Positions 1-8,204 of a stretch of DNA of 64,000 nucleotides are shown piece by piece. The stretch's first letter is position 1. Each line of letters starts with the position of its first letter. Source of the stretch: Klebsiella spallanzanii (GTDB lineage Bacteria; Pseudomonadota; Gammaproteobacteria; Enterobacterales; Enterobacteriaceae); the NCBI RefSeq assembly GCF_902158555.1, contig NZ_CABGGS010000046.1:1-64000 (forward strand). Reading direction: 5' to 3'. Below the pieces are notes generated by a model. It made no database searches. It was not told where the DNA came from and was given only the letters and a program-made list of their open reading frames with translations. The position numbers and the translations under genes were made by a program.

Positions 1-67
1 GTGGAGCGGCGGACAGTGTTCGGTGGATTTAAGTCAGGCAAAAACAAAGGAAACGCTATGTCGCTAA
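1..67 (+). CDS. mrkC: MrkC fimbrial usher, 3' end only (partial)
   Basis: Reading frame 2 is open from the window edge to a TAA at 65-67 and encodes a short tail ending in KETLCR. It overlaps the mrkD start by 10 bases. A tail with two cysteines (GGQCSV and TLCR) fits the disulfide-bearing C-terminal domain of chaperone/usher outer-membrane ushers, and mrkC directly precedes mrkD in the known mrkABCDF operon. The call rests mainly on position, frame and the cysteine pair; the rest of the gene lies upstream of the window. Confidence 0.75.
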   Translation, partial: WSGGQCSVDLSQAKTKETLCR

Positions 68-1041
68 GTAAAAAACTGACGCTTTTTATTGGCTTAATGG
101 CGCTGGGGACAACGTCGGCATGGGCTGCCTGTACGCGCGGCCCCGCACCAACCGTGCAATTGGATATGGCAATGGGCAGGGTGGTTGTAAACCCCGACTT
201 ACCCGTAGGAGCGGTCATTGCCACACAAAACTGGACCATGCCCGCAGGTTCCGGCATTAACTATCGATGCACCGGTACCACCGTTTTTAAAGCTAGCATT
301 GTGGCTTCAGGCGTCACCGACCTGGGAAATAAAGTTTATTCTACCAATGTGCCGGGTATTGGTATGCGTTTTAGCCGCGGCGGTTCAACGGTCAATATTA
401 TCTATCCGGGGTCGTTTACGACAGGAGGCGGTAATTTTTCGCTTGAAGGGTCGCGTTTTACGCTGGAAATCATAAAGACCGCAGCGGTAACCGGCAGCGG
501 CACCCTGGCGGCGGGTAAATATACCTCTTATGACTGGGAGAACGGTAATAACCCGATCCTGGTGACGCTCCTGAGCGCCAATGCGATAACCGTGGTTTCA
601 CCCTCGTGTACCATCCTGAGCGGCAAAAATATGAACGTTGATGTCGGTACCATCAAGCGCAGCGATCTCAACGGCGTGGGAACCACCGCCGGGGGTAAGG
701 ATTTTAATATTGAGCTACAGTGCAGCGGCGGGTTAAGCGAGTCGGGGTACGCCAATATTCAGACTTCTTTCTCCGGCACGTTGGCGACGGGGACGGCCTT
801 GACTCGCGGGGCGTTGCTGAACGAAAAAGCAGGAACCTCGCTGGCGAAAGGCATTGGTATTCAGGTTTTGAGAGAAGGCACGCCGCTGGAATTTAACAAA
901 AAATACAGCATCGGGAGCTTGCGCACGCAGGAAACCCGCTTTATCACCCTGCCTCTCCATGCGCGCTTCTATCAATATGCGCCGACTACCAGTACCGGTG
1001 AAGTGGAGTCGCACATGATCTTTAACCTGACGTACGATTAA
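58..1041 (+). CDS. mrkD: MrkD, type 3 fimbrial tip adhesin
   Basis: Encodes the tip adhesin of type 3 (mannose-resistant Klebsiella-like) fimbriae, which binds collagen and other matrix and promotes biofilm. I chose the ATG at 58: it follows AAGGAAA and begins a clear signal peptide (MSLSKKLTLF...TSAWA). The open frame continues upstream to a GTG at 1, but that part overlaps mrkC. The 327-residue product has an N-terminal receptor domain (about residues 24-180) and a C-terminal pilin domain starting near SPSCTILSGKNMNVDVGTI and ending in the beta-zipper motif FNLTYD used for chaperone recognition. The pilin half agrees closely with my memory of published MrkD, whereas the receptor half differs clearly, as expected for this allelically variable domain. 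Confidence 0.95.
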   Translation: MSLSKKLTLFIGLMALGTTSAWAACTRGPAPTVQLDMAMGRVVVNPDLPVGAVIATQNWTMPAGSGINYRCTGTTVFKASIVASGVTDLGNKVYSTNVPGIGMRFSRGGSTVNIIYPGSFTTGGGNFSLEGSRFTLEIIKTAAVTGSGTLAAGKYTSYDWENGNNPILVTLLSANAITVVSPSCTILSGKNMNVDVGTIKRSDLNGVGTTAGGKDFNIELQCSGGLSESGYANIQTSFSGTLATGTALTRGALLNEKAGTSLAKGIGIQVLREGTPLEFNKKYSIGSLRTQETRFITLPLHARFYQYAPTTSTGEVESHMIFNLTYD

Positions 1042-1055
1042 TGCGGGAGGCGGGT

Positions 1056-1706
1056 ATGAGTGATTCAGCAAAGTATAAAAATAGCACACGACTCATTCAG
1101 TTGGCCTTGATGAGCGGGACGCTTATTGCCTCCTCGGCGTGGGGATTCGAGACGAATTACGATCGTGGGCGGGTTGATTTTGCCGGACGAGTGACCGACA
1201 TCTCCTGTAGCGTGGCGCTTAACGGCGGCAATAATGCAGGGAGTGGAAGCGTCTGGCTGGCGCCGGTCAGCCTGGCAGAAGTACACGATCGCGGGGCGGG
1301 GGCATTTATGAAACCACAACCTTTCACGCTGGAACTCTCAAACTGCCAGCTTCGCCATGATGGCGGCGCGGCGGATAAAGATGAAGTTCGGATGGTGAGC
1401 GTACGCTGGATTGATGGGTTTATGGTCAATTCCGTCAGTAATGAAAACGCCGGTTATCTGGCTAATACGCGCGCGGACGGGGCCAGCCATATTTTCCTGG
1501 CCCTGTCGACTAACGACAATAATACGCTGGACAAGAGCAATAAAATTGTCCCGGCTGACCCGCAGCAAAACCGGGTGCCTCTGGTCGAAAAGGCGGTGGA
1601 TGGCGGGATATTTACTTATTACATTGGCTACGTTACGCCAGCGCCGGAAAAAGCGACCAGCGGTCCGTTGACCAGCTGGGCGACCTGGGAGTTAGTTTAT
1701 AATTGA
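1056..1706 (+). CDS. mrkF: MrkF, type 3 fimbrial minor subunit
   Basis: Last gene of the mrkABCDF operon. MrkF is a minor pilin thought to anchor or stabilise the fibre on the surface. The frame opens with an ATG at 1041 overlapping the mrkD stop (TAATG). The ATG at 1056 is preferred because GGGAGG lies just upstream; it gives 216 residues. A signal peptide (LIQLALMSGTLIASSAWG) is followed by a single pilin domain with the typical paired cysteines (DISCSV and LSNCQL) and a C-terminal beta-zipper strand ATWELVYN. An intrinsic terminator shared with convergent mrkJ follows. Confidence 0.93.
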   Translation: MSDSAKYKNSTRLIQLALMSGTLIASSAWGFETNYDRGRVDFAGRVTDISCSVALNGGNNAGSGSVWLAPVSLAEVHDRGAGAFMKPQPFTLELSNCQLRHDGGAADKDEVRMVSVRWIDGFMVNSVSNENAGYLANTRADGASHIFLALSTNDNNTLDKSNKIVPADPQQNRVPLVEKAVDGGIFTYYIGYVTPAPEKATSGPLTSWATWELVYN

Positions 1707-1743
1707 GTGATTGATTGACTTTATTGCGCGAATGTTAATATTG

Positions 1744-1769
1744 ATGCCGGAATGCTCCGGCATTTTTTT
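1744..1769. terminator. Terminator between mrkF and mrkJ
   Basis: Perfect 8-bp stem ATGCCGGA / TCCGGCAT with a 4-base loop, followed on the + strand by seven T. It ends mrkF. The minus-strand side has few T, so it may stop convergent mrkJ transcripts only partly. It abuts the mrkJ stop codon. Confidence 0.85.
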
Positions 1770-2484
1770 AAACCTTGATATCTTCTTTGACCAGTTGTTC
1801 AATACTGACTTCCTTCCAGTAGTGTCCCTGAATAGCAAACCATTCCATGCCCTGTAACCATTTCTTGTGCGCTTCACTTTCTACGCCTTCAATAATCACA
1901 TTATGGTGGTTACGGGAAAGAAAGGTGATCAGCGCGTCCATCAATGGTCGGCCAGAATCTTTTTGCATTAAATGCCAGAAGAAGTCTTTATCGATTTTGA
2001 CATAATCAAAATGGTAGCCTCGAATCGCGCTAATACCCGCATTACCTGAGCCAAAATCATCGAGCCAGAGCGTCGTACTTTGCGGATCGCTCCAGGTTGC
2101 AAGAGCATTGTTCAATAATTTATTCGAGTTTTCTGTTACCTCAAAGTGAACGCAGCCAATGTGATCAACGAGGTTTTTAATCTCTGGTCTTAGCAATATG
2201 TTGAGTATATGGTCATCAACATTGATTGTTGCAGAGATGCCGTTTTTATTAAACCACTGTTTATGTTTTTCAATAAGCGCCAGCTGCTCCATGAATATGC
2301 TCTCGCGCAATCCCGTATTGGCATAGCGGAAGAAGTTTTCTGGAGAGATAGACAGGCTATCGAAACGACTCAGGCACTCAACGGCGACGAGCGTACCTTT
2401 TGGGGAAAACATCTTTTGAAAGACATAACGAACGGATATATCGCTACGTGATAAATTATGGTTGGAAAACAGAGTCGCGTTCAT
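1768..2484 (-). CDS. mrkJ: MrkJ, EAL-domain c-di-GMP phosphodiesterase
   Basis: Stand-alone EAL domain of 238 residues that hydrolyses c-di-GMP to pGpG and so lowers type 3 fimbriae production. All metal and catalytic positions appear present: E36 in the EAL motif (here E-C-L, in VECLSRF), N88 (TINVDD), E115 (FEVTEN), the DD pair 142-143 (LDDFGSG), K163 (VKIDKDFF) and E199/E202 (IIEGVE). The middle residue of the signature is Cys instead of Ala/Val/Ile, which is unlikely to abolish activity. It follows mrkI by about 140 bases on the same strand and converges on mrkF, as in K. pneumoniae. GAGAGA upstream serves as ribosome site. Confidence 0.94.
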   Translation of the reverse strand: MNATLFSNHNLSRSDISVRYVFQKMFSPKGTLVAVECLSRFDSLSISPENFFRYANTGLRESIFMEQLALIEKHKQWFNKNGISATINVDDHILNILLRPEIKNLVDHIGCVHFEVTENSNKLLNNALATWSDPQSTTLWLDDFGSGNAGISAIRGYHFDYVKIDKDFFWHLMQKDSGRPLMDALITFLSRNHHNVIIEGVESEAHKKWLQGMEWFAIQGHYWKEVSIEQLVKEDIKV

Positions 2485-2625
2485 TATCTCTCGTCAAAAA
2501 TAAGGTCAGAGGTAAGGAGAGGATGATATTATTATAGGTGACCTTTCTGCCGATGGGAATGATTATTAAAGGCAGATTACCAATGAATTATCGACTTTTG
2601 ATTGGTCACCCACATATTTTTGGCT

Positions 2626-3210
2626 TTAGCACCGATACATATTGACTATCCTTTTATTCATTATCCGTGAGTTATTCATCCCCAGTTTCTTCATAATATG
2701 TACCTTATGACTGTGTACCGTTTTGTGATCAATATCGAGGAGTAATGCGATTCTTTTATTGTTGTTACAGGCAATGATTAGCTCCAGAACCTGAAGTTCC
2801 CTGGCGGTTAGCTTACGCCGGGTACATAACCCCTGGCAGCCATCGGCGGTCAAAGGTCTGTTGATGATGGCTGAGAAATCTGATAAAGAAGATTTTTCAG
2901 TCAAAATCAATAAATTATCAATATCAAGCAGTTCCCGGAACAGTCTGGAGAGGTCACTTTTTACAATTAAAACCAGCAAAGCGCAGTGCGTAAGACGCTT
3001 GCGCAGGGTGTTAAGCAATGCGACCGTTGTGGCTGCTGAGATATCCTTATGGATGATATTGATAACAATGGTCGCGGTTGATGGCGCGCTGGTCCCCTTA
3101 ACAATATCCTGAAAGTTAAGGGCGGTGATGTTTTTTTTGTTATCAATCATATAATCATGGATTGATTGCCCAATGATATTGTCATCGGTGTAAAGTAATA
3201 TACTGTCCAA
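2626..3210 (-). CDS. mrkI: MrkI, LuxR-type regulator of type 3 fimbriae
   Basis: 194 residues. The N-terminal part (about 1-120) looks like a degenerate receiver-like domain without a recognisable phospho-acceptor pocket. The C-terminal LuxR/FixJ-type helix-turn-helix spans about 134-185 (LTARELQVLELI, then NNKRIALLLDIDHKTVHSH). MrkI acts with MrkH to activate mrkABCDF in K. pneumoniae. It begins 5 bases after the mrkH stop, so both are one transcript. The genes are AT-rich compared with the surrounding chromosome, as is usual for H-NS-controlled loci. Confidence 0.93.
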   Translation of the reverse strand: MDSILLYTDDNIIGQSIHDYMIDNKKNITALNFQDIVKGTSAPSTATIVINIIHKDISAATTVALLNTLRKRLTHCALLVLIVKSDLSRLFRELLDIDNLLILTEKSSLSDFSAIINRPLTADGCQGLCTRRKLTARELQVLELIIACNNNKRIALLLDIDHKTVHSHKVHIMKKLGMNNSRIMNKRIVNMYRC

Positions 3211-3215
3211 TGTCT

Positions 3216-3917
3216 TCAGACTCTCTTTTTTCTCTTGGCTTCCATAATCAAGTCGAGCAGCACTTTCTCGATTCTCTTCTTGTTATCAAGATGGCGAAAT
3301 TTAAATTGACAGGAAATCTGGTAGTAGCTATCTGATTTTTCGTTATCATCTAAAGTCACCATGACAACATTTTTTATAACTAAATCTACGGTGATTTCAC
3401 CATATTCAGCGAGGGCCAGAATGGCATTCTTGAGGGTTGCGTTATGACTGAGGAATTTCAGATTGGGGCTTTTGGTCATCAGAGCACAACCGCCGTCCGA
3501 AATGTCTTTGATTTCGAATAGATAGTTTTCTCCGTTCTTATGCCGGCCGTGGCAGAAAAATTCGTGCTCGTGGCGTAGACGGAATCGCGGATCGCGCCGT
3601 CGTTGTACCACCTGGATACATTCAGGCAAGGTAAATGCGACCTTATTGCATTTGCCTTCACCATGAGCATAGTTTTTCTTTAGCGTTGAGCAAAACTCGA
3701 TTTTCCCTGAATCGCTATGCAGAATAAATTTAACTTTATGCCCAGCGGGGATTTTGCTGGTAGTGGAGATATGGAATTCAGCAAAATCTACACGCGTGAG
3801 CTGGGTAATGGTGCCTTTGTTATTAACAAAAACTTCTATCTCCGCCTGCTTTCGCAGTTCCTCCCTGAAAATAGCAATAATTTCATACTTACTGGTCTTT
3901 ATCGTTCCCTCTGTCAT
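3216..3917 (-). CDS. mrkH: MrkH, PilZ-domain c-di-GMP-responsive transcription activator
   Basis: MrkH binds c-di-GMP through a C-terminal PilZ domain and DNA at the mrkA promoter, switching on type 3 fimbriae. I chose the ATG at 3917 (MTEGTIKTSK), which has AAGGA six bases upstream; the frame could extend to 3977 but without support. The 233-residue product carries the PilZ ligand signature: R107 to R111 (RRDPR) and D138-x-S140-x-x-G143 (DISDGG). Arginine- and lysine-rich N- and C-terminal parts fit DNA contact. First gene of mrkHI(J); its promoter should lie in the AT-rich stretch 3918-4300. Confidence 0.94.
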   Translation of the reverse strand: MTEGTIKTSKYEIIAIFREELRKQAEIEVFVNNKGTITQLTRVDFAEFHISTTSKIPAGHKVKFILHSDSGKIEFCSTLKKNYAHGEGKCNKVAFTLPECIQVVQRRRDPRFRLRHEHEFFCHGRHKNGENYLFEIKDISDGGCALMTKSPNLKFLSHNATLKNAILALAEYGEITVDLVIKNVVMVTLDDNEKSDSYYQISCQFKFRHLDNKKRIEKVLLDLIMEAKRKKRV

Positions 3918-4307
3918 GTGAAATCCTTGTGAATTGTTATTGTGTATGGTTAATTTTTTATATAGCAATACAAACATTCTGATTGTGTTAATCAGATGTT
4001 TTTATGAGCATTTGATGTTGTTAGCTATCTTTGCAGCTAAATTGATTTGTATAAACTTTGAATGAGATATTGTTTTTCCTGTAATCAAGAGTTCAAAAAA
4101 ATTTGGCGAGACAAAAACGACAGAAGCCTCCAATAAGGAGGCCAGTCGAAAGAGTATAAAACTATGCTTTGTATAGGGTTATCCGTCAGAGAATTATGCG
4201 GAAAGAGCCTAATTTGTAGGATGTATAGTGCCAGCGGCTTTGAGGTAATTCCAGGCAAATATTAAGGAGCAGGCTCCTGCAACATTTCATTTGCAGAAGC
4301 CCGGAAA
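3918..4307. promoter_or_regulatory. AT-rich upstream region of mrkHI
   Basis: About 390 bases without a supported gene. It must hold the mrkHIJ promoter on the minus strand. An imperfect inverted repeat, AACATTCTGAT at 3973-3983 and ATCAGATGTT at 3991-4000, lies about 60-80 bases upstream of the mrkH start and could be an operator or hairpin. A GC hairpin, GCCTCC/GGAGGC at 4126-4142 with a T-rich minus-strand tail, may end transcription from the gene at 4308-5180. I did not find an exact TATCAA MrkH half-site. Confidence 0.45.
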
Positions 4308-5180
4308 TCAGGATTGAGGCTGGAGGTTATCCAGAATGGCTAATGCGTCAGCCGGTAGGGTTAATTCTGCAGCGGCAAGGTTTTCGTGCAGATGCTGCAG
4401 CGAAGAGGTGCCTGGAATGAGCAGGATATTTGGTGAGCGCTGTAGCAGCCAGGCCAGCGCCACTTGCATTGGCGTAGCGTCTAGCGACGCGGCAACATCG
4501 TTAAGTTCCTGGGCCTGAAGCGGTGTAAAGCCGCCAAGCGGGAAAAACGGAACCCAGGCGATGTTCTGCGCCGCCAGGTCGTCAATCAGCGGGTCATCCT
4601 GACGATTCGCCACATTATATTGGTTCTGCACGCAGACGATGGGCGTGAGTTTTTGTGCATCCGCCACCTGTTTGGCGGTGACGTTACTTAGCCCGATATG
4701 GCGAATTAACCCGCGCTCTTTAAGCTCCAGCAGCGTGGTTAATGGCCCTTCCAGCGAACCTTCAACCGGGCCATGAGCGCTGAGCATACTGCGCAGATTC
4801 ACCACCTCCAGAACGTCAAGGCCCAGATTGCGCAGGTTATCTTCTACCGCCTGGGTCAGTTCTGCGGGTGACATCGCAGGCAGCCAGTTACCCTTTTCAT
4901 CACGCCGGGCGCTGACTTTCGTCACGATGCACAGTTCGTCGGAATAGGGATGCAGGGCTTTGCGGATGAGCTGGTTGGTGATGTGCGGGCCGTAAAAATC
5001 GGAGGTGTCGATATGATTAACTCCCGACTCGACGGCTTCTTGCAGTACGCGGATAGCCGTCTCAGGATCTTTTGGCGGGCCGAAGACGCCGGGCCCTGCA
5101 AGCTGCATCGCCCCGTATCCCAAACGATAAACCTGACGATCGCCTAACGTGGCGGTACCGGATAATTTTACGCTGGACAT
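4308..5180 (-). CDS. Aldo/keto reductase, YdbC-like
   Basis: 290-residue NADPH-dependent aldo/keto reductase resembling E. coli YdbC (shared stretches such as LGYGAMQLAGPGVFGPP, HIDTSDFYGPH and NILLIPGTSS). The start at 5180 (MSSVKLSG) is chosen over the longer frame because GGGGAG precedes it. Of the usual tetrad, D58, Y63 and K88 are present, but the position normally holding His (LYxxHxP) reads VVNLRS, giving Asn128. As I recall it, E. coli YdbC has the same Asn, so this looks like a subfamily trait. Substrate unknown. It stands alone between the mrk locus and yqeG; a chromosomal ydbC may exist elsewhere. Confidence 0.85.
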   Translation of the reverse strand: MSSVKLSGTATLGDRQVYRLGYGAMQLAGPGVFGPPKDPETAIRVLQEAVESGVNHIDTSDFYGPHITNQLIRKALHPYSDELCIVTKVSARRDEKGNWLPAMSPAELTQAVEDNLRNLGLDVLEVVNLRSMLSAHGPVEGSLEGPLTTLLELKERGLIRHIGLSNVTAKQVADAQKLTPIVCVQNQYNVANRQDDPLIDDLAAQNIAWVPFFPLGGFTPLQAQELNDVAASLDATPMQVALAWLLQRSPNILLIPGTSSLQHLHENLAAAELTLPADALAILDNLQPQS

Positions 5181-5259
5181 AGAAACTCCCCCTGATGGTG
5201 TGCAGGCTCTAAGTGTATGCCCGTCAGAAGGATTGGGGGGATAAGAATATTGGCAGAAA

Positions 5260-5287
5260 GTGCGGCGAAAGAGAGCCTTCGCCGCAC
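5260..5287 (-). terminator. Probable terminator of yqeG
   Basis: Perfect 10-bp stem GTGCGGCGAA / TTCGCCGCAC with an 8-base loop, directly after the yqeG stop on the minus strand. The following minus-strand sequence is TTTCTGCC, a weak T tract. Confidence 0.6.
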
Positions 5288-5293
5288 GGGGGA

Positions 5294-6523
5294 TCAACTG
5301 AAGAACATCACCGAAACGCACAGCAAACCGATGACCAGGGTAATAAAGTTGCCCACTGAGCGGTAAGGCTTTAGCGCTGGGATAAGGTAGGTCGACAGGG
5401 TCGGCATGATAAACAGAATCATCGCAATAAGCGGACCGCTGATGGCGTAAATCATTGAGATAGCGTTGGGATTGATAAAGCAGACCACAAAGGTCAGCGT
5501 CGACACCAGCAGAATCGACATCGCCCGGTTAAACGCGCGACTCTTGCGAATACCTGCCTGGGCGAGGGACGTTTTGACGATTTCGCTGGCCCCTTCAATC
5601 ACCCCAAAATAAGTGCCAAGGAACGATTTTGACATCGCCACTACCGCCACAATAATCCCGGTAACCGATAGCCACGCCGGTGAACCCGGCATCATCGACA
5701 GTGCGGAAAGAATGGTAACCCCTTCGTTACGTGCGGTTTCAATATAGGTTGTCGGTATCGATAGCAGGCAGCTAAAAACGAAAAACAGTACGCTGGCGCA
5801 GATGAGGGTGTAGGCCACCTTCATGATTTTTTTGCATTTACCCATGGCCTGCTCGCCGTATTTCTCCTGCTGATCGATAGCAAAAGTCGAAATGATCGGC
5901 GTATGGCTAAAAGCGAAAACCATCACGGGAATGGAGATCCAGATTTGGTGGAACGTGTGCGAGGTCAGCTGCATTTGGCTGGTCAGATGCTCCGGCTGCC
6001 AACTGCCCATTAAATAGATGGAGAGGAACAGGAAGCAGGCGATCAGCGGGAAGACTAAAAAGCCCATCACTTTAATGGTGATGTGGCGACCCATTAAAAA
6101 GATCAGGTTTAGTACCAGTACTACGCCCAGGCTAAGCAGTGCCCGCACGCCAGCAGTGATGGGCACATGCCTGGATAACTGCTCGGCAAGTGAATTGGTA
6201 ATGGCGACGGCATAAATCAGCACCACCACGAAAAAAGCGAGGAAATAGAGGCCGGTAATCAGATTACCAATCTTTTTACCATAATAGTGATTAACGGCGC
6301 CGGTGATCCCCGCGCTCGGGGCGATTTTGGCGGAAAGGATAAACTGGCTCAGCGCTTTATGCGGCCAGTAGGTGAGCGGCCAGGCGACCAGCGCGGTGAT
6401 GAACAGGACGATGGCGCCAGCGGATCCCAGTTGGATCGGCAAAAATAACGTGCCAGCGCCTACAGCAGTGCCATATAAGGCGAAACTCCAAAGAGTCTCT
6501 TCTTTAGACCAAATTTTAGACAT
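5294..6523 (-). CDS. yqeG: YqeG, HAAAP-family amino acid transporter
   Basis: 409-residue inner-membrane permease of the hydroxy/aromatic amino acid permease family (relatives SdaC, TdcC). The hydrophobic profile suggests about 11 membrane segments, starting with the family-typical N-terminus WSKEETLWSFALYGTAVGAG. The substrate is inferred to be an amino acid such as serine by family membership; the sequence does not decide it. It is a single-gene unit with a hairpin terminator after the stop. In E. coli yqeG is also close to yqeF, so this is backbone. Confidence 0.88.
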   Translation of the reverse strand: MSKIWSKEETLWSFALYGTAVGAGTLFLPIQLGSAGAIVLFITALVAWPLTYWPHKALSQFILSAKIAPSAGITGAVNHYYGKKIGNLITGLYFLAFFVVVLIYAVAITNSLAEQLSRHVPITAGVRALLSLGVVLVLNLIFLMGRHITIKVMGFLVFPLIACFLFLSIYLMGSWQPEHLTSQMQLTSHTFHQIWISIPVMVFAFSHTPIISTFAIDQQEKYGEQAMGKCKKIMKVAYTLICASVLFFVFSCLLSIPTTYIETARNEGVTILSALSMMPGSPAWLSVTGIIVAVVAMSKSFLGTYFGVIEGASEIVKTSLAQAGIRKSRAFNRAMSILLVSTLTFVVCFINPNAISMIYAISGPLIAMILFIMPTLSTYLIPALKPYRSVGNFITLVIGLLCVSVMFFS

Positions 6524-6624
6524 TTTGCGACTTTATCAACCAAAAAACTAACAAAAAGGAGTGCAATTTATCACATTAATGAATTTGCTGCGGCGATAGT
6601 TTCTGGCGGATAAATGAAGCGATA

Positions 6625-6650
6625 GATCGCCCGTTATTGGTCGGGCGATC
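6625..6650 (-). terminator. Hairpin downstream of the PACE gene
   Basis: Perfect 9-bp stem GATCGCCCG / CGGGCGATC, loop of 8, ten bases after the PACE gene stop. No good T tract follows, so it may act as an RNA 3'-end stabiliser or weak terminator. Confidence 0.45.
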
Positions 6651-6659
6651 CGCGAAAGC

Positions 6660-7121
6660 CTACTGGCGGGCGGCGATTCGCCGCTGGCGAACTTTGATCG
6701 CGCGCTCGCGCAGCGTATCCCACGCCCAGTTAAAGGCCATGGTGTAGGGCAGGAAGAACAGCATAAAGCCGATTTCCAGCATAAACGCCTGCATCAGTGA
6801 AACGCCAAGCACCAGCGCGACCATCGTCACGCCGATAACGATAAAGCCTGTTTCAAAGCCGATAGCGTGCAGCGCGCGGACCCGCAGGTTTCGTACGACC
6901 CGGGACACCGGCCACAGGCGGTCAAAGATCGCGTTATAGATAATGTTCCAGACCATCGCCAGCGTCGCGAGCAGAATGCTGAGTCCACCCATTTCGACCA
7001 CCGACCGCTGCATCAACCATGCGGCGGTCGGGGCGAGGATCAGCGTGGCGAGACCTTCAAAGCTGATGGCGTGAATGATGCGTTCCGTCAGCGTTTTGCG
7101 CTGCGCGTTAAGCTGTTGCAT
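6660..7121 (-). CDS. PACE-family multidrug efflux transporter
   Basis: 153-residue, four-TM protein made of two repeated halves, as in the proteobacterial antimicrobial compound efflux (PACE) family (founder AceI, chlorhexidine exporter of Acinetobacter). All four family motifs are visible: RIIHAISFEG in TM1 (with the essential acidic residue), WNIIYNAIFD at the end of TM2, RALHAIGFE in TM3 and FNWAWD at the end of TM4. Exports biocides or short-chain amines by proton antiport in studied members; the natural substrate here is unknown. GGAGG lies upstream of the ATG. It is divergent from a LysR-type regulator, a typical arrangement for PACE genes. Confidence 0.9.
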   Translation of the reverse strand: MQQLNAQRKTLTERIIHAISFEGLATLILAPTAAWLMQRSVVEMGGLSILLATLAMVWNIIYNAIFDRLWPVSRVVRNLRVRALHAIGFETGFIVIGVTMVALVLGVSLMQAFMLEIGFMLFFLPYTMAFNWAWDTLRERAIKVRQRRIAARQ

Positions 7122-7164
7122 GGCTTGTTACCTCCGGCCTTCAAAAGAAATTACCCGGCATTTT

Positions 7165-7199
7165 ATGGATAAATATGATAAACAAAAGATAGTATCCAT
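7165..7199. promoter_or_regulatory. Possible LysR-type operator between PACE and LysR genes
   Basis: Inverted repeat ATGGATA (7165-7171) and TATCCAT (7193-7199) in the 96-base divergent intergenic region. The position fits the binding site of the divergent LysR-type regulator; inferred only from symmetry and place. Confidence 0.4.
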
Positions 7200-7217
7200 C
7201 GATAAAGTAGATAGTTT

Positions 7218-8087
7218 ATGCGCTATTCTCCCGAAGCTCTCACTGCATTTGTCGAAACCGTGGCCTGCGGTTCTTTTTCTGCCGCGGCGCGGCGGCTGCG
7301 CAAAAGTCAGTCCACCATCAGCACCGCGATCGCCAACCTGGAAGCCGATCTTGGCGTGACGCTCTTCGATCGCAGCTCCCGGCAACCGACGCTCACGCCG
7401 CAGGGCGAACAGGTTCTGAGCTATGTGAAAGCGATTCTGGCAGCCAGCGACAGGCTGGATGAGCTGGCTATTTCGTTATCCGGCAAGACGGAAGCGCGGC
7501 TGACTTTTGTGCTCTCCGATACGCTGCATCCCGATGTGCTTGAAGATTTGCTGGCGCAGTTTGACCGCCGTTTTCCGCATACCGAATTTGAGTGCCTGAT
7601 TGGCGAAGATGATGACGTTATCGACCTGTTGCAAAAGGAGCGGGCGCAGGTCGGGCTGATAGAAGCCAGGGATAGCTACCCGACGGACATCGGCAGTATC
7701 CGGCTGCCGATGCAAACCGAAATGGCCATCTTTGTTGCTCCCCGACACCCGCTGGCGACTCAGGGCAGGGTGACCCGGGATGAGCTACTCAGCTGGCGCG
7801 AGCTGCGCCTGAGCACCTATCTGGAAAATAGCGCAGAACCGGCGCGCGGACTGGTATGGTCAGCGCCTAACTATCTGCTGCTGTTCAGCATGGCGGCTCA
7901 GGGACTGGGATGGTGTATTTTGCCCAGCGCGCTGGTGCAGGAGTTTGCCGGTAGCGGCAGCCTGGTGGCGCTGGATATTGCCGGTTGGCCGCGGGTGATT
8001 TCCACTGATTTACTGTGGAATAAAAAAGCGCCGCCGGGAGAAGCGGGAAGCTGGCTACGCCAGCATCTACAAGGTCACGGGCGCTAA
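7218..8087 (+). CDS. LysR-family regulator, probable regulator of the adjacent PACE pump
   Basis: 289 residues: N-terminal winged helix-turn-helix (about 5-65, FVETVACGSFSAAARRLRKS then STISTAIANLEADLG) and a LysR substrate-binding domain (about 90-285). Divergent from the PACE gene across 96 bases, so the likely role is control of that efflux gene, by analogy with AceR/AceI. The effector is not deducible. No strong Shine-Dalgarno precedes the chosen ATG, but it aligns with the usual LysR N-terminus. Confidence 0.85.
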   Translation: MRYSPEALTAFVETVACGSFSAAARRLRKSQSTISTAIANLEADLGVTLFDRSSRQPTLTPQGEQVLSYVKAILAASDRLDELAISLSGKTEARLTFVLSDTLHPDVLEDLLAQFDRRFPHTEFECLIGEDDDVIDLLQKERAQVGLIEARDSYPTDIGSIRLPMQTEMAIFVAPRHPLATQGRVTRDELLSWRELRLSTYLENSAEPARGLVWSAPNYLLLFSMAAQGLGWCILPSALVQEFAGSGSLVALDIAGWPRVISTDLLWNKKAPPGEAGSWLRQHLQGHGR

Positions 8088-8204
8088 AATCGCCCATAAT
8101 CTTTGTGATTTCCCTCACTTTTTTTAAACAATTGCGAAAATTTTTGATAACAATTCACTACTATGATGCTGTTTCTTTGCGCAGAGGCAGAGCAGGGGTA
8201 GAGG

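Noticed and set aside
1-57. GTG-initiated N-terminal extension of mrkD
   Set aside because: It overlaps the mrkC reading frame and removes the signal peptide from the N-terminus; the ATG at 58 has a ribosome site.
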